Assembly (NCBI GenBank): GCA_029204225.1
Contig: CM055095.1
Location: 22,721,633 to 22,772,632, forward strand
Source of the DNA: Diphasiastrum complanatum
Lineage: Eukaryota; Streptophyta; Lycopodiopsida; Lycopodiales; Lycopodiaceae
Length of the DNA stretch: 51,000 nucleotides
Direction of reading: 5' to 3'
In this document: piece after piece, positions 1 to 9,977 of the stretch
Layout: every line of letters begins with the position of its first letter
How positions within the stretch are numbered: the stretch's first letter is position 1
Program-made: the position numbers and the translations under genes
The notes under the pieces: generated by a model
Told to the model about the DNA's origin: nothing
Databases searched by the model: none
The model's input: the letters and a program-made list of their open reading frames with translations, nothing else

Positions 1-293
1 GCTACACACTTCCTTGAACTTGGTTCAACTCTCTCAATTTCCTTTCTATCTCTCATTGTCGCACGTACCCTATCCCAATATCTCCTCTTAGCAGCATATC
101 TACGTCTCATTCTTCTAACCTTGGCCGATCTTGACTCCTCTTCAGGGGTCCTATATGACGGATGGCTACGCACCTCTACGGGCGTAACATACGTAACCAA
201 TATTGAATCCACTCCCTCAAATAATTCCCTGCTTCTCATCGGCATACAAACCATCTCAATATTCTCAACATTGGGATGAAGTCGTAGCCGCAT
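1..293 (-). CDS. Partial arginine-rich ORF leaving the left edge, function unknown
   Basis: Reading the minus strand from an ATG at 293-291 gives 97 codons without a stop up to base 1, so the frame is truncated by the window and its C-terminus is missing. The distal third is strongly basic, with motifs such as RRMRRRYAAKRRYWDR and RATMRDRKEIERVE, which could be a nucleic-acid-binding or helical segment. Directly upstream in the same frame is a TGA, so the true start could be this ATG or an upstream exon. The tail of LINE copy 1 lies about 450 bp upstream on the same strand. I do not recognise the family. It could be a host exon or part of a DNA transposon. The long open frame and regular codons are the only support. 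Confidence 0.35.
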   Translation of the reverse strand, partial: MRLRLHPNVENIEMVCMPMRSRELFEGVDSILVTYVTPVEVRSHPSYRTPEEESRSAKVRRMRRRYAAKRRYWDRVRATMRDRKEIERVEPSSRKCV

Positions 294-743
294 CCAAATA
301 CGTCAAACAAATCCCCGCACCTGCTTCTAGACCTCTTGTTAACCTGGGCATAGAGATCGATGCTGCAATCGCATGCAGAATCAGTTTTTCTCTCAGTGAG
401 CCAAGGATGAAAACTCCAAGGAATCAAAGCATGCAGAGCGCAGAGCAGCGCTCCTGCGGGGATGGTTGGAAGCTGCCAGTCCCAGACATATCAGGTCTGA
501 AGCCACCCCCCTGGATCTTCTCCCTATCAAAGTAGCTCATGAGTTGAAAGCTTGGAGAGAAATCAGAGGGTAAATAACGCAATGCAGCAGTTTCAAGAGG
601 AATCAAGAAACAATTTCTGAAACAAAAGCCTTGCCTGCCTGCCTCGCTGCCTTCTTGCCTGCGTGTCTTTTTTTCTTCTCAAAATTGTAGAATGATTGTC
701 AAGATGATCGAATTGAGAATTGGAGAGCGAGAGGGGAGAGAAT

Positions 744-744
<1 letters not shown>
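294..744. other. No gene recognised
   Basis: Short overlapping frames occur on both strands, but none resembles a known domain. The segment is the flank of LINE copy 1 and ends in an impure purine-rich lead-in to the GA microsatellite. Confidence 0.4.

Positions 745-796
<52 letters not shown>
745..796. repeat. (GA)n microsatellite, 3' tail of LINE copy 1
   Basis: Uninterrupted GA dinucleotides, which read as (CT)n on the LINE strand. They begin directly after the AATAAAG at the LINE 3' end, as in copies 2 and 3. Confidence 0.9.
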
Positions 797-799
<3 letters not shown>

Positions 800-1002
800 T
801 ATTAACGTCTTTTCCATTCCAAAAGGCATAAAAGACAAAGAAGTATATATCAAGTATGTGGACCACATGGGAGCATATGAAAAACGTCTTCGAGACTGAA
901 AGAAAAACATATAAAATAGATCTAAATACAATTACCAGTGTTAACTAAACCAAAAAGGTATAAAGCAAAAAATAGCTATGTATAATGGGAGCAAGCCGCA
1001 AA

Positions 1003-2155
1003 TCATGTCCTGGAGGTGATGATGATACTGTTGCTACTACTGAAGAAAGATGTAATACAAGCTGCAGTGGGGAGTGAAATTGTGATCTGCTGTCGTCGTC
1101 GAATGTAGGGAGGACGTCTCCTCGTGATAGGACGAATAGGTTTGGCTGCAGGGTAATGCTGGGAGGTGCACTGGCTCTGATCTCTGTGGGAAGTTGTCCT
1201 ATTCATCGACATCATCATTCGAGTCTGGGATTGGTCGTGAGCGTCGTCTAGAGAAAATGGAGGTAATCCGAAGCTGTGTGTCTGGAGTAGTCTGACGCAG
1301 AGGTTGGAGTAGTCTGGAGTAGGTGTGTCTGGAGTAGTCTGACGCAGAGGTTGGAGATCTCGTCGTAATAGAAGCATCTCTCGGATCATAAGTGCAACAC
1401 AGCGTGGATCCTCATAGGTAACAAGTGAGCGCAAGTAAGTGGTATCCTTGAACAAGCAATAGTATCTCCCGCGATTCTCATAATAAACTGGGCAAATGAA
1501 GATAAAATGCTCCTCAGTCTCCACCGCACCAAGGGAACATAGCTGGCAGATCTTATCCTCGTGGGGTACCTTCAAACCGACCAATCTCAATCTCAAGCTG
1601 GTGTGAAGAGACACGAAGTTGACCCAATATGAATCTGAGACCATGTGATAACCCAGAGTGTAGGTAGTGTGGTAGAAGTGGGGACCCTGATACATTAGTC
1701 TCCAAAAAATCAAGCGGAATAAAGTCAGATTTGACACTCAACTGACCATGCTAGGCTCGATCAAGGTAAGTTCTATAGATGAATCGTCGGATGTAGTCAT
1801 GGGTACCAGAAGGAAGTGCAGTGATAGAGATACCGAGTGTGCCAAGAAGTCTGGAGGCTTGAGAGAACCAAGCCAAATGGTAGCCCTGACTGTGAAGGCT
1901 TTGAGATGAAATGAGAGCAGCCTGAGTATATCTCTTCTCAAAAGACTGGAACGCACTGACACGTTGTATATATGTGATGACCTGGAGTAGGGCATCAAGG
2001 TACATAGGCGAGACCGCAAACTCAGCAAGGATGATTTGGTGTGGAACTGAAGGCTTAGCCCGAATCATGTGTGAAAGCATAGTGATCTGTAATCGCGAGA
2101 TACTGGCCCAGTCAAATGAAGTAAGACTAGTGCACCATACAGTTGATGTATATAG
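1003..2155 (-). pseudogene. LINE copy 1 C-terminal region with CCHC-like zinc motif
   Basis: Two overlapping minus-strand frames (2155-1751 and 1737-1003) carry the LINE C-terminus. The first begins at the copia junction with TSTVWCTSLTS and contains IRAKPSVPHQIILAEFAVSP. The second contains CQLC followed by EEHFIFICP, a C-x2-C...H-x4-C arrangement, then a serine/arginine-rich tail ending SFFSSSN. The same blocks occur in LINE copy 2 (10870-10169). The role in the family is probably RNA or target binding after the RT; the exact function is inferred. A frameshift near 1740 separates the two parts. A 47-bp-period direct duplication at about 1276-1357 also disrupts the copy. Confidence 0.8.
2151..2155. 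repeat. Target-site duplication TATAG, left
   Basis: Identical to the five bases after the right LTR (7618-7622). Removing the element and one copy restores the LINE reading frame. Confidence 0.9.
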
Positions 2156-2804
2156 TGTGAAAAATTTCAGATCCTTAAGATCCAATCTACTTGAATGATC
2201 TCTGGTTAGAAAGAGAAATACACTACCAATCTCATCAATGTAGAAAAATCAGCATCTACACACAAAATGAGATGCAAACACTTATAGATCTTGATCAAAC
2301 TTGAATGAAATGATTATGTACTGTTGCTGTCCGTACAAACCAGCAAGCTACTGTATTTCACACGTGTGGATCCAAAAATAGCAAATATAGATCATTCTAC
2401 ACATAGAATTCCAAGCAATCACCAAGATAGTGCACCAATGGATAGTAGAACCCAAGAGAACCATGTATAAGCATGAAATGAGATAGAGAAGAGAGAAGAT
2501 TACTCTCTCCACGAGTTACATCCTTTCATAGCAGGTCCAAACCCTATTTGGCCACTTGGCTTTCCCTCCAAAATGCTAACCCTACTAATTTTGGGTCTAG
2601 ATTCAATGTACTCAACTATTAAAATTTGAATCTACTCTAACTCGCATTCTAACTTTCCCACACTTTCAAAAAGTGTTTATTCAAATGAAATTTAGACTAA
2701 TGAACTTTGAAAAGTCAACCTCTAAGTCTTAAACAAGTTTTGGCCTCAATATGCCAAATATGGAAATATAGCAAAATGTGATGAAACTAGTTGAATCTTT
2801 CACA
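2156..2804 (-). repeat. 3' LTR of family I copia
   Basis: Starts TGTGAAA and ends TTTCACA. It carries the CACACGTGTG palindrome at 2359-2368 and differs from the other LTR at scattered positions. Confidence 0.93.
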
Positions 2805-3045
2805 CTCCCTCTTCAACTAGTTTTAGCATAGACTTTGATAACACTCCAAGTGAAGTCCTATGCTTCATGAACAAGTCTTTTCCCAATGCTTTGGTGAAGA
2901 TATCAGCTACACATTCCCTTGAAGACACATGTTGAAGCTCCACCTCCTTTGCAATGACTTGCTCCCTCACAAAATGATATTGTATCTCAATATGCTTGCT
3001 CCTAGCATAGTTTTTGACCATAGAACTTTGATCCATCATAAGAAT
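2800..3045 (-). pseudogene. RNase H C-terminal tail of family I copia
   Basis: Shows ARSKHIEIQYHFVREQ, then VADIFTKALGKDLFMKHR, the characteristic end of copia pol, running through the polypurine tract to a stop just inside the LTR. The catalytic part of RNase H is missing. Confidence 0.8.
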
Positions 3046-3166
3046 GATCTTCTTCCTAAGAATAGATCTCCTTTCAATGATCATGTAATGCTCAAAATAG
3101 AAACAACCATAATTGATATAGAGAATAGTGTCCACTTGGGATGCTTCACTATTTCTTACATGAATT

Positions 3167-3988
3167 TTACATATCAATGTAACTAGAACATGAAGAATCA
3201 AATAGAATGTAAATGAAATGATTCCACCATGCTTCCAACTCTGAACTCTTTGGAAAAATACAGTAAACAAACAATAAATGTGAGTGGTCAACTTTTGCTT
3301 GCATGTCTCCTCTTCCTTTGTCCTTTGTTGCCTTGTATCCACCATGATACTCCATGAATGAGCCTCCATCTTCATCTTGCCATAAGATGCCACCATACCT
3401 TGATGACTTGACCATGAATGAGTGACATAATGAACCTCCAATAGCTTTATTTCTGTCAGCAAAACCAGCCAAGAATGCTAGTACAAATCCAACATCAAAA
3501 CAATGCTCACCAATGTAGCTAGTTTTACCATATCTTGACAATCTGCACACATCCATATGAAAATGCTCAAACATGAGATAGAACAAATAAAGTAAACTTG
3601 AACAACACTTCCTTGCTGCTCCTTTGACCTTACTTGAGTCTTCAATATGTTGCAAAAACAGATCCATAACATCTTTGCCAATTACCTCTCCTTTGATGCT
3701 CTTGACTAGCTCCAAATTGCCAACTTTCCTTTTGACTAGTTGAAGCCCTGTGAGATTAACCTCTTGATCATCAACTTGACCGTCAAAGTCATTGAACAAA
3801 CTTTGTTTTCCAGATCCATTACTTGATTTTACAGCAAGATAACATCCATCCACTTGCATAGCTCCATGTACACAAGAAGCTCCTCTAAAAGATGTTTCAC
3901 TCTTCATAAGAGATCGATACTCAAGATCCATTGCTTGGATCCACTCCTCTTCTTTCCTTGCTTGATCTACACTTGTAGGCTCATCCAA
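3167..3988 (-). pseudogene. RT start fused to unrelated sequence in family I copia
   Basis: A 273-codon open frame. Its first ~34 residues match the beginning of a copia RT region (EPTSVDQARKEEEWIQAM, DLEYRSLMK). From about 3885 on it has no resemblance to RT: no KARLVAKGF, no FLNG, no YVDD. The remaining ~235 residues include a Cys/Leu-rich segment and GFADRNKAIGG, which I do not recognise. Copia homology returns only near 3045 with the RNase H tail. About 835 bp of foreign or rearranged DNA therefore sits where RT and most of RNase H should be. It may be a captured sequence carried by a non-autonomous element, or an older insertion. Confidence 0.6.
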
Positions 3989-4040
3989 AGAGGTTAGGAA
4001 AGCAACATAATTTTCAGAAACTACTTGCTTATCCTTTTGA

Positions 4041-5195
4041 TCATATGTGAGCCTTGAAGGTACTTGTCTTTCTCTTGATGTTCTCCTGGGCTTTGACTTG
4101 ATGAAGGTCCATCATCATCACCACCCAAAGTGGATCCTTCTCATCAACATCAAGAATGTTAGATCCATCCACTCTACCATCAATCATGCTTGAAGACACC
4201 TTTGTAATGTTCCCCTCATAAAAAATGACATCTCTACCAACAATCACTTTGTTAGTAGAAGGAATATAAACTTTATAGGCTTTACTCACCTCACTATATC
4301 CAACAAAAATACCTCTTCTTGAAGATGGATCCTCCTTGGTCCTATCATCAAGAGTAATGTTGACATAGCATGTGCATCCAAAGGTTCTTAGAAAGTTGAC
4401 ACTCGGCCTCCTCTTGAATAGCATCTCAAAAGGTGTCCTTCCATCCAAAACAGCACTCGGCCACCTATTGCACAAGAAATTGGCACACAACAAAGCTTGA
4501 TCCCAAAATGGTTTGTCAAGATTAGCACTTAACCTCATAGCTTTAGCACTTTCACATAAAGTACTATTCTTCCTTTCAGCCATTCCATTTTGTTGTGGGG
4601 TCCTTGATGTTGTATACTCCCTCCTGATCCCATGCTCAACACAAAAGGCCTTGAACTTGTTAGATATGTACTCACCACCATTGTCACCTCTCAAGCACTT
4701 GATCTTTGTGGAAAATTGGTTTTCCCTTGCATTCTTGAACTTCACAAAGGCATCATACACTTCATCCTTACTCTTTAGTAGATAGACCCAACAAAATCTA
4801 CTAAAATCATCAATGAATGTTACATACATCTTAGCTCCACTATTGCTAATTGTAGTAAATCCATGAATATTTGAATGTACAAGTTGAGAAGGCTTTGTAG
4901 ATCTAGATATAGATCTAGTATAAGGTAGTCTATGTGACTTAGACAAAGCACAAGACTCACAAACATGCTTGACACTACTTAAGGAACTTGGAAGACCAAT
5001 CACAACCTTCTTCCTTGCCATTAACTTCAATGACTTGAAGTTGAGGTGTCCCATCCTTTTGTGCCAAACCTCTTGAATAGAAATTTGCTCCCTTGCAACA
5101 CATCCAACTTGGTTAGCAATAACACAAGCATCTAGTTTGAACAATTTCCCTTGCCTTTTACCTTTTCCAATCAAGACATCATTCCTTTTGATCAA
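4041..5195 (-). pseudogene. Family I copia integrase with Asp-to-Asn change
   Basis: A 384-codon frame. The N-terminal zinc domain shows WHKRMGH and CESCALSK (HHCC). The core has FIDDFSRFCWVYLL, RGDNGGEY (second Asp) and QQNGMAERKN (Glu). The first catalytic Asp, normally in an HSD motif, reads HSN (LVHSNIHG), so the DDE triad is broken. The C-terminal part has LRTFGCTCYV and the GYSEVSKAYKVY segment. The frame otherwise spans the full usual integrase length. The likely start is internal to the ancestral polyprotein. Confidence 0.87.
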
Positions 5196-5544
5196 ACAAG
5201 CATAAAAACTCCACCTTGAGGCCCTTACTTAGCATTTGACTCACGCTAAGCAAATTCTTGGTAATAGATGGAATAAACAAGACATCTTCCAAATGAACAT
5301 TCCTATTTGTAGAGAGAGAAATAGGAATTGTGCCAATCCCTTTGATTGCACACTCACCATCATTGGCCGTGTAGATCACCCTCTTGTCATCTCCATATGC
5401 CAACAAAGAAGTGAAGTACTCTTTGTGAAAGGTCATGTGTGAACTTGCTCCACTATCAATCCACCAAGGATCTAGATCTCCATCATTAGCAAGCATACAT
5501 GAAGACATCACAAAAGCATCATCATTTGCATCTTGAACATCCAA
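5179..5544 (-). pseudogene. Family I copia protease
   Basis: A 121-codon frame with the aspartic protease motif WWIDSGASSHM followed by GIGTIPISL and VLFIPSITKNLLSVSQML, typical of the copia gag-pol protease. The domain would cleave the polyprotein. It overlaps the integrase frame by a few codons in another frame, so the polyprotein is broken by a frameshift near 5190. Confidence 0.82.
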
Positions 5545-5561
5545 ACCATCCTCATCAAGAG

Positions 5562-5954
5562 TTAGATTACCTTGCTTGTCTCCTTGATCTCTCTTCTTCT
5601 TGTAGCACTCACTTGCAAAGTGTCCTTTGATGCCACAATAGAAGCACTTGAGCTTTGATCTATCTTCTTTTTGCCACTTGAAGAAGCATCCACTTGATCT
5701 TGCCCTTTAGACCACTTACTTTTGGTTTTGCCCTTGAATTTGCCCTTTGTGAACATAGCATCCTCTTGAAGTGTCGATGTAGATCCACCTCTTGCTTGAA
5801 GCCTATATTCTTCATTGATCAAGATCTTTTGAAGATCCATCAAACTTGGCAAAGTCTTTTGAAGAGCAATACTTTGAACAATATTAGCATGAGCATCTAA
5901 TAAGCCATTAAGAATTACTTGATTAAGCTCTCCTTCCTTAATGCTTTCATCAAT
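5562..5954 (-). pseudogene. Family I copia gag, C-terminal part with shifted zinc knuckle
   Basis: Continues the gag frame after the TGA (IDESIKEGEL, then LPSLMDLQKILINEE and a Lys/Ser-rich linker). A frameshift near 5660 moves the CCHC zinc knuckle (CFYCGIKGHFASEC) into another frame. The knuckle would bind the element's RNA. Confidence 0.75.
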
Positions 5955-6368
5955 TCAAGCCAACTCATCATTCAAGGCTTTCATTCTCAAAACAAAAGTA
6001 CTTGGACTTTCTTCATTCTTTTGCAAACAAGAAAAGATTTGCCTTCTTAGAGTTAACACTCTAGAAGTAGACTTGGATTCATAAAGCTTCTTCAATGAAT
6101 TCCAAGCTTCCAAAGATGATGTGCACTTACCAACTTCCTTGAGAAGTTCATTGGTAATATTCATCTTTATCATGTGTAGAGCCTTCTTGGCCCTCTTGTC
6201 ATACCTCATTTGATCTTGTTGTGTTGCTGGTCTCTCCTCCAAACCTACAACAATATCCAAAACATCATTCATCTCAAGAAGTGACTCCATCCTCACTTTC
6301 CACAATGAATAGTTAGTTGAGGTAAGCCTATCATTGGCTTCCAACACGACTCCAATTGAGGTTGCCAT
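5955..6368 (-). pseudogene. Family I copia gag, N-terminal part
   Basis: A 137-codon frame starting at ATG 6368-6366, with the copia gag signature: NYSLWKVRMESLLE, then MIKMNITNELLKEVGKC, EAWNSLKKLYESKSTSR and VLRMKALNDELA. Gag forms the virus-like particle in the cytoplasm. The frame ends at TGA 5957-5955, exactly where copia A and B have a Cys codon. The same frame continues after the TGA to 5562. Element D (44676-45827) has TGA at the same codon. Confidence 0.85.
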
Positions 6369-6955
6369 GTAGCAATGACCTGATCTTCTCTTTCAACCTG
6401 TTTCAATGCACAAAGCACTCCCTTGAACAACAACAAATGCTTTCAAAAGAAATCACTAAGATTTGAAACTATCTCACAAATTTTCTTCTAGCACTTATCA
6501 AGCAAATCAAAACATAGAATCATGGAATCTTTATCAACCTATGATTTATCCTCAATCTAATGACTTTTGCCACTTCCTAAGATTGAAACACACTCAAACG
6601 AAGTCCAGCAACCTCACTATCTAGAGATCCAATCAAAATTAGGGTTTTGACAAAATCACAAAAAATTGACTATTCCAAATCTATATGCAAATGCTGAAAA
6701 TTTGATATGCAATCTATAAGCCACCACTTAGGCTGAACCAATGATCCAAAAATCGGCCAAATCCAATATGTGAATTCAAAAATCGGAATTGATCAAGTAT
6801 ATTGACCTATTTAGTGTTTTGATCTACGAAAGATCCAATTTACAAAAGCAAAAAATCCGATTTTGGTGTAGAATCCTCTCTAGCATGCTCTAGACTTGAT
6901 ATCTTCACCAAATCATTGATAGATCTGATTTCCTCCTTCATAACCTGAAACACAA

Positions 6956-6967
6956 GCTCTGATACCA
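6956..6967 (-). other. Primer-binding site, tRNA-iMet type
   Basis: The minus strand reads TGGTATCAGAGC immediately inside the 5' LTR. Confidence 0.85.
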
Positions 6968-7617
6968 TATGAAAGATTTCAGATTCTTAAGATCCAATCT
7001 GCTTGAATGATCTTTGCTTAGAAAGAGAAATACACTACCAATCTTACCAATGTAGAAAAATCACCATCTACACACAAAATGAGATGCAAACACTAATAGA
7101 ATTTGATCAAACTTGAATGAAATGATTATGTACTGTTGTTGTTCGTACAAAACCAGCAAGCTACTGTATTTCACACGTGTGGATCCAAAAATAGCAAATA
7201 TAGATCATTCTACACATAGAATTGCAAGCAATCACCAAGATAGTGCACCAATGGATAGTAGAACCCAAGAGAACCATGTATAAGCATGAAATGAGATAGA
7301 AAAGAGAGAAGATTACTCTCTCCACGAGTTACATCCTTTTATAGCAGGTCCAAATCCTATTTGGCCACTTGGTTTTCCCTCCAAAATGCTAACCCTACTA
7401 ATTTTGGGTCTAGATTCAATGTACTCAACTATTAAAATTTGAATCTACTCTAACTCGCATTCTAACTTTCCCACACTTTCAAAAAGTGTTTATTCAAATG
7501 AAATTTAGACTAATGAACTTTGAAAAGTCAACCTCTAAGTCTAAAACAAGTTTTGGCCTCAATATGCCAAATATGGAAATATAGCAAAATGTGATGAAAC
7601 TAGTTGAATCTTTCACA
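6968..7617 (-). repeat. 5' LTR of family I copia
   Basis: Same sequence as 2156-2804 with minor differences. Its inner end is TATGAAAG, a mutated TGTGAAAG. It contains CACACGTGTG at 7172-7181. Confidence 0.93.
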
Positions 7618-7622
7618 TATAG
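7618..7622. repeat. Target-site duplication TATAG, right
   Basis: Matches 2151-2155. Confidence 0.9.
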
Positions 7623-9490
7623 GGCTGTAGGAGAAACAATGGTGTCAAAAAGTCGACACTTACTCGTGGCATCTCGAATAGACTTACGAAAGCAAAATCT
7701 CTCCATCTGGACAAGGAAGCATGGCCTTTCCCAAGCCTACTACAAGCTGCCTGTCTCATACTAAATATAGGACCAGTAAAAAGTGTGACTAAATAAGTGT
7801 AGGATGGAACAATTTCCAGTGGCCGACTGTCAAAAAGGAGCTATTGTCTCAACATAAAGCTCCTGGAAGTGTTGAAGGCCATCACCTTGGTCTTCGCAGT
7901 GTTCACCCCTAGGCCCCATCGGGAACAGAAACCATGAAGTCAATCAATCTGTCTCTGTAGCCCCTCTCTAGTAGGTGAAAGTAGAACCACATCATCTGCA
8001 TAAAGAAGAATAGCGATCAAGATGTCTCTAAGTCTGCAAGCAGATCCACCACACTGCTCAATAATAGTGCTCTTGATCTGCTCTGAGAGTAAAGATATGA
8101 TCTTTAGTAGAATAATGGACTCTAAATTCTGCTTGGCCCATAGCATGCAATCTCCTGGTCTCTGCCTCAGTTTTCACAGTTGATTGAAGAATAATGCCAT
8201 ACAACTTTGTGATAACGTGCCCAATCATAAGAGTTCGATAGTTACTAGGATTCATGGGATCACCATTTTTGTGTATGGGATGGATGATGTTGGTACACCA
8301 AGAAGAAGGAAAACCAAAGACAACGGCTTGATTGAGTAGAGTGGCTAGGAGAGGTGATAGTAAATCAGCAGCATGGATTAAAAGCTCAGATTGAAGGTCA
8401 TCAATATCCCTGGCTTTAGTGGTGTTCAATTTCTTGATGGCATTGTGGACCATATCAGTAGTGAAGAAGGTAAACTCAGAAGGTCTAGGGGAGATGGAAA
8501 TAGGTGTGTCAGTATCGATGGTATATAAGGCAGTGGCATAATCAGTCCAAATGCGCAGATCATCAAGGAGCGGAGGTGGAGCACGGGGAATGAACTCACG
8601 CCAGAATGCGCTTGTGGAGGAAGAACTATAGAGAAGACCAATAAGTCGTTGCTCTTCCAAGCTATCATATGCCCGTTTCTTACGACAAAGTAAGCGGGTA
8701 AAGAGACGACATGTGGATTGCAAGAGATGAGGTGTGTGTATACGAACATGTGTGACAAGGTGATGGTGGGAACGACACTCATCGTCATACCAAGGTGGGC
8801 GCACCGATCTAGGCTTGGTGTTTTGTCATTGTTTGTTATGATGGGGTTTATAAGGGAAGGAAGCAGCGGCAGCCGTATGGAGTGTTGTGGTAAGGAAGGA
8901 AGCTTGCGCTTCAAGCGAGCTATGATGTGGGAAAATGTGGAACAGCGGGGTAAGCGAATGCTGATAGGTAGGTGCGAGTGAGTGGTCAAAAATGTATTTG
9001 GGTGCACGAGACAATGGTGGGGTGAGAACTGTAGAGGCAAAGAAATAGTACCAAGGCAAAAGGAAAGGAAGGAATGATTAGAGAGAGTGGTAGGAGAGAT
9101 ACGAAAATCATGGATGAGTGAGATGGATGATGGTGATCCCATAAGGTAATCAACAACACTATGGCCACCACTGTGGGGATGGCATGTGTATCTGCCGGAG
9201 TCGGGTCAGCAAGTTAAGCCATTAAAAATGGCCAACTCATGAGCTTCTCCTAATTGCAATAAGTATTCGCCATAGGTGGTAATAGGGCCCAAAATGTCCT
9301 CTGAAATCCTAGTAACACACAAGTCATCTCCATCAAGGGCACGTACACGAAGCTGGTCCATAGAATTATAAACATCTGTCTACCGTGAAGCTGTCGTGGC
9401 ATTAAAGTCACCAGGGTACAGATGCAACAATTGCCAATGGCTCCATGTAGATGCCAACGATTTCAGGTTGCCAGATCAGCGAGTTGACGC
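7618..9490 (-). pseudogene. LINE copy 1 endonuclease and N-terminal/central RT
   Basis: Translation in shifting frames gives the C-terminal half of an exonuclease/endonuclease/phosphatase-type domain: GDFNA near 9400, then NGLT and GRYTCHPHSGG near 9200. This is followed by degraded linker, then RT pieces: IHPIHKNGDP and GHVITKLYG (about 8290-8200), YSTKDHIFTLRA (about 8090), and AILLYADDVVLLSP (about 8010-7970). The RT thumb start, NTAKTKVMAFNTSRSF, follows near 7870. In the related family the polymerase motif with the first aspartate lies between HIFTLRA and YADD; it is missing here. Several stops (for example in the thumb near 7840) and at least two frameshifts make this a pseudogene. Its last in-frame residues at 7618 continue at 2155 across the copia insertion. 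Confidence 0.8.
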
Positions 9491-9565
9491 TGCATCAGGT
9501 AGTCAAGGGATCTCCGCTCAGGCAGGTTTCCGCTCAGGCTAGAGGTAGAGGTGAACACTAGTACT

Positions 9566-9891
9566 GATAGTTGGAACCGGCACTCAAACAGTCATCCCAC
9601 AATCAAAGCGGCCATTATCGTTTGTAAGTCAAGAGGGGAGGCACTCAGACAGCGATGGTCAGCCTGCAAGGGGTGGCGCTCAGACAGCGATGGGCTCTTC
9701 AACTCTCTTTTCAGCAGGTGGACTCCAGTAGGCTGACTACAAGCAGCGATGGCCTCTCCAAAGCACTTTTCAATAGATGGATAGCTGGAACCGGCACTTA
9801 GACAGTCATCTCACAATCAAAGCGGTCATTATCATTCGTAAGTCAAGAGGGGAGGCACTCAGACAACGATGGTCAGCCAACAAGGGGTGGC

Positions 9892-9893
<2 letters not shown>
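9566..9893. repeat. Direct repeat of ~114 bp, period 214 bp
   Basis: The block starting GATAGTTGGAACCGG at 9566 recurs starting GATAGCTGGAACCGG at 9780, with a few substitutions. The second copy stops at the (AG)n tract. It lies upstream of LINE copy 1 and downstream of the LINE copy 2 tail on the minus strand. Confidence 0.85.

Positions 9894-9974
<81 letters not shown>
9894..9974. repeat. (AG)n microsatellite, 3' tail of LINE copy 2
   Basis: About 80 bp of pure AG; on the LINE strand it is the (CT)n tail following AATAAAACTTTCTT. Confidence 0.9.

Positions 9975-9977
<3 letters not shown>

Larger units (their letters stand above)
2156..7617 (-). mobile_element. Ty1/copia retrotransposon, family I, complete with TSD
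   Basis: The element is bounded by two LTRs of 649 and 650 bp (2156-2804, 6968-7617) and flanked by an exact 5-bp duplication, TATAG (2151-2155 and 7618-7622). Coding is on the minus strand in copia order: gag, protease, integrase, RT start, RNase H tail. A primer site complementary to the tRNA-iMet 3' end (TGGTATCAGAGC on the minus strand, 6967-6956) lies directly inside the 5' LTR, and a purine run precedes the 3' LTR (about 2813-2805). It is defective: gag has an in-frame TGA and a frameshift, the first integrase catalytic Asp reads Asn, and most of RT is replaced by unrelated sequence. Confidence 0.95.
797..9490 (-). mobile_element. LINE (non-LTR retrotransposon) copy 1, split by a copia element
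   Basis: A minus-strand LINE occupies about 9490-7618 and 2155-797; the copia element 2156-7617 sits between the two parts. In 5'-to-3' order it shows an APE-type endonuclease (GDFNA at 9412-9398, then a GGHSVVDYL-like segment near 9170), an RT (PIHKNGDP region near 8280, YADD at 8002-7991), a C-terminal C-x2-C...H-x4-C zinc-binding motif, and a tail ending AATAAAG followed by (CT)n. It is dead. It has stop codons and frameshifts, and the RT jumps from the HIFTLRA segment almost directly to the YADD region, so RT motifs A and B are deleted near 8080. The 5' end is uncertain and no ORF1 is seen. The clade is not determined. Confidence 0.85.

Noticed and set aside
4513-4785. Plus-strand 90-codon frame
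   Set aside because: Antisense to the family I integrase.
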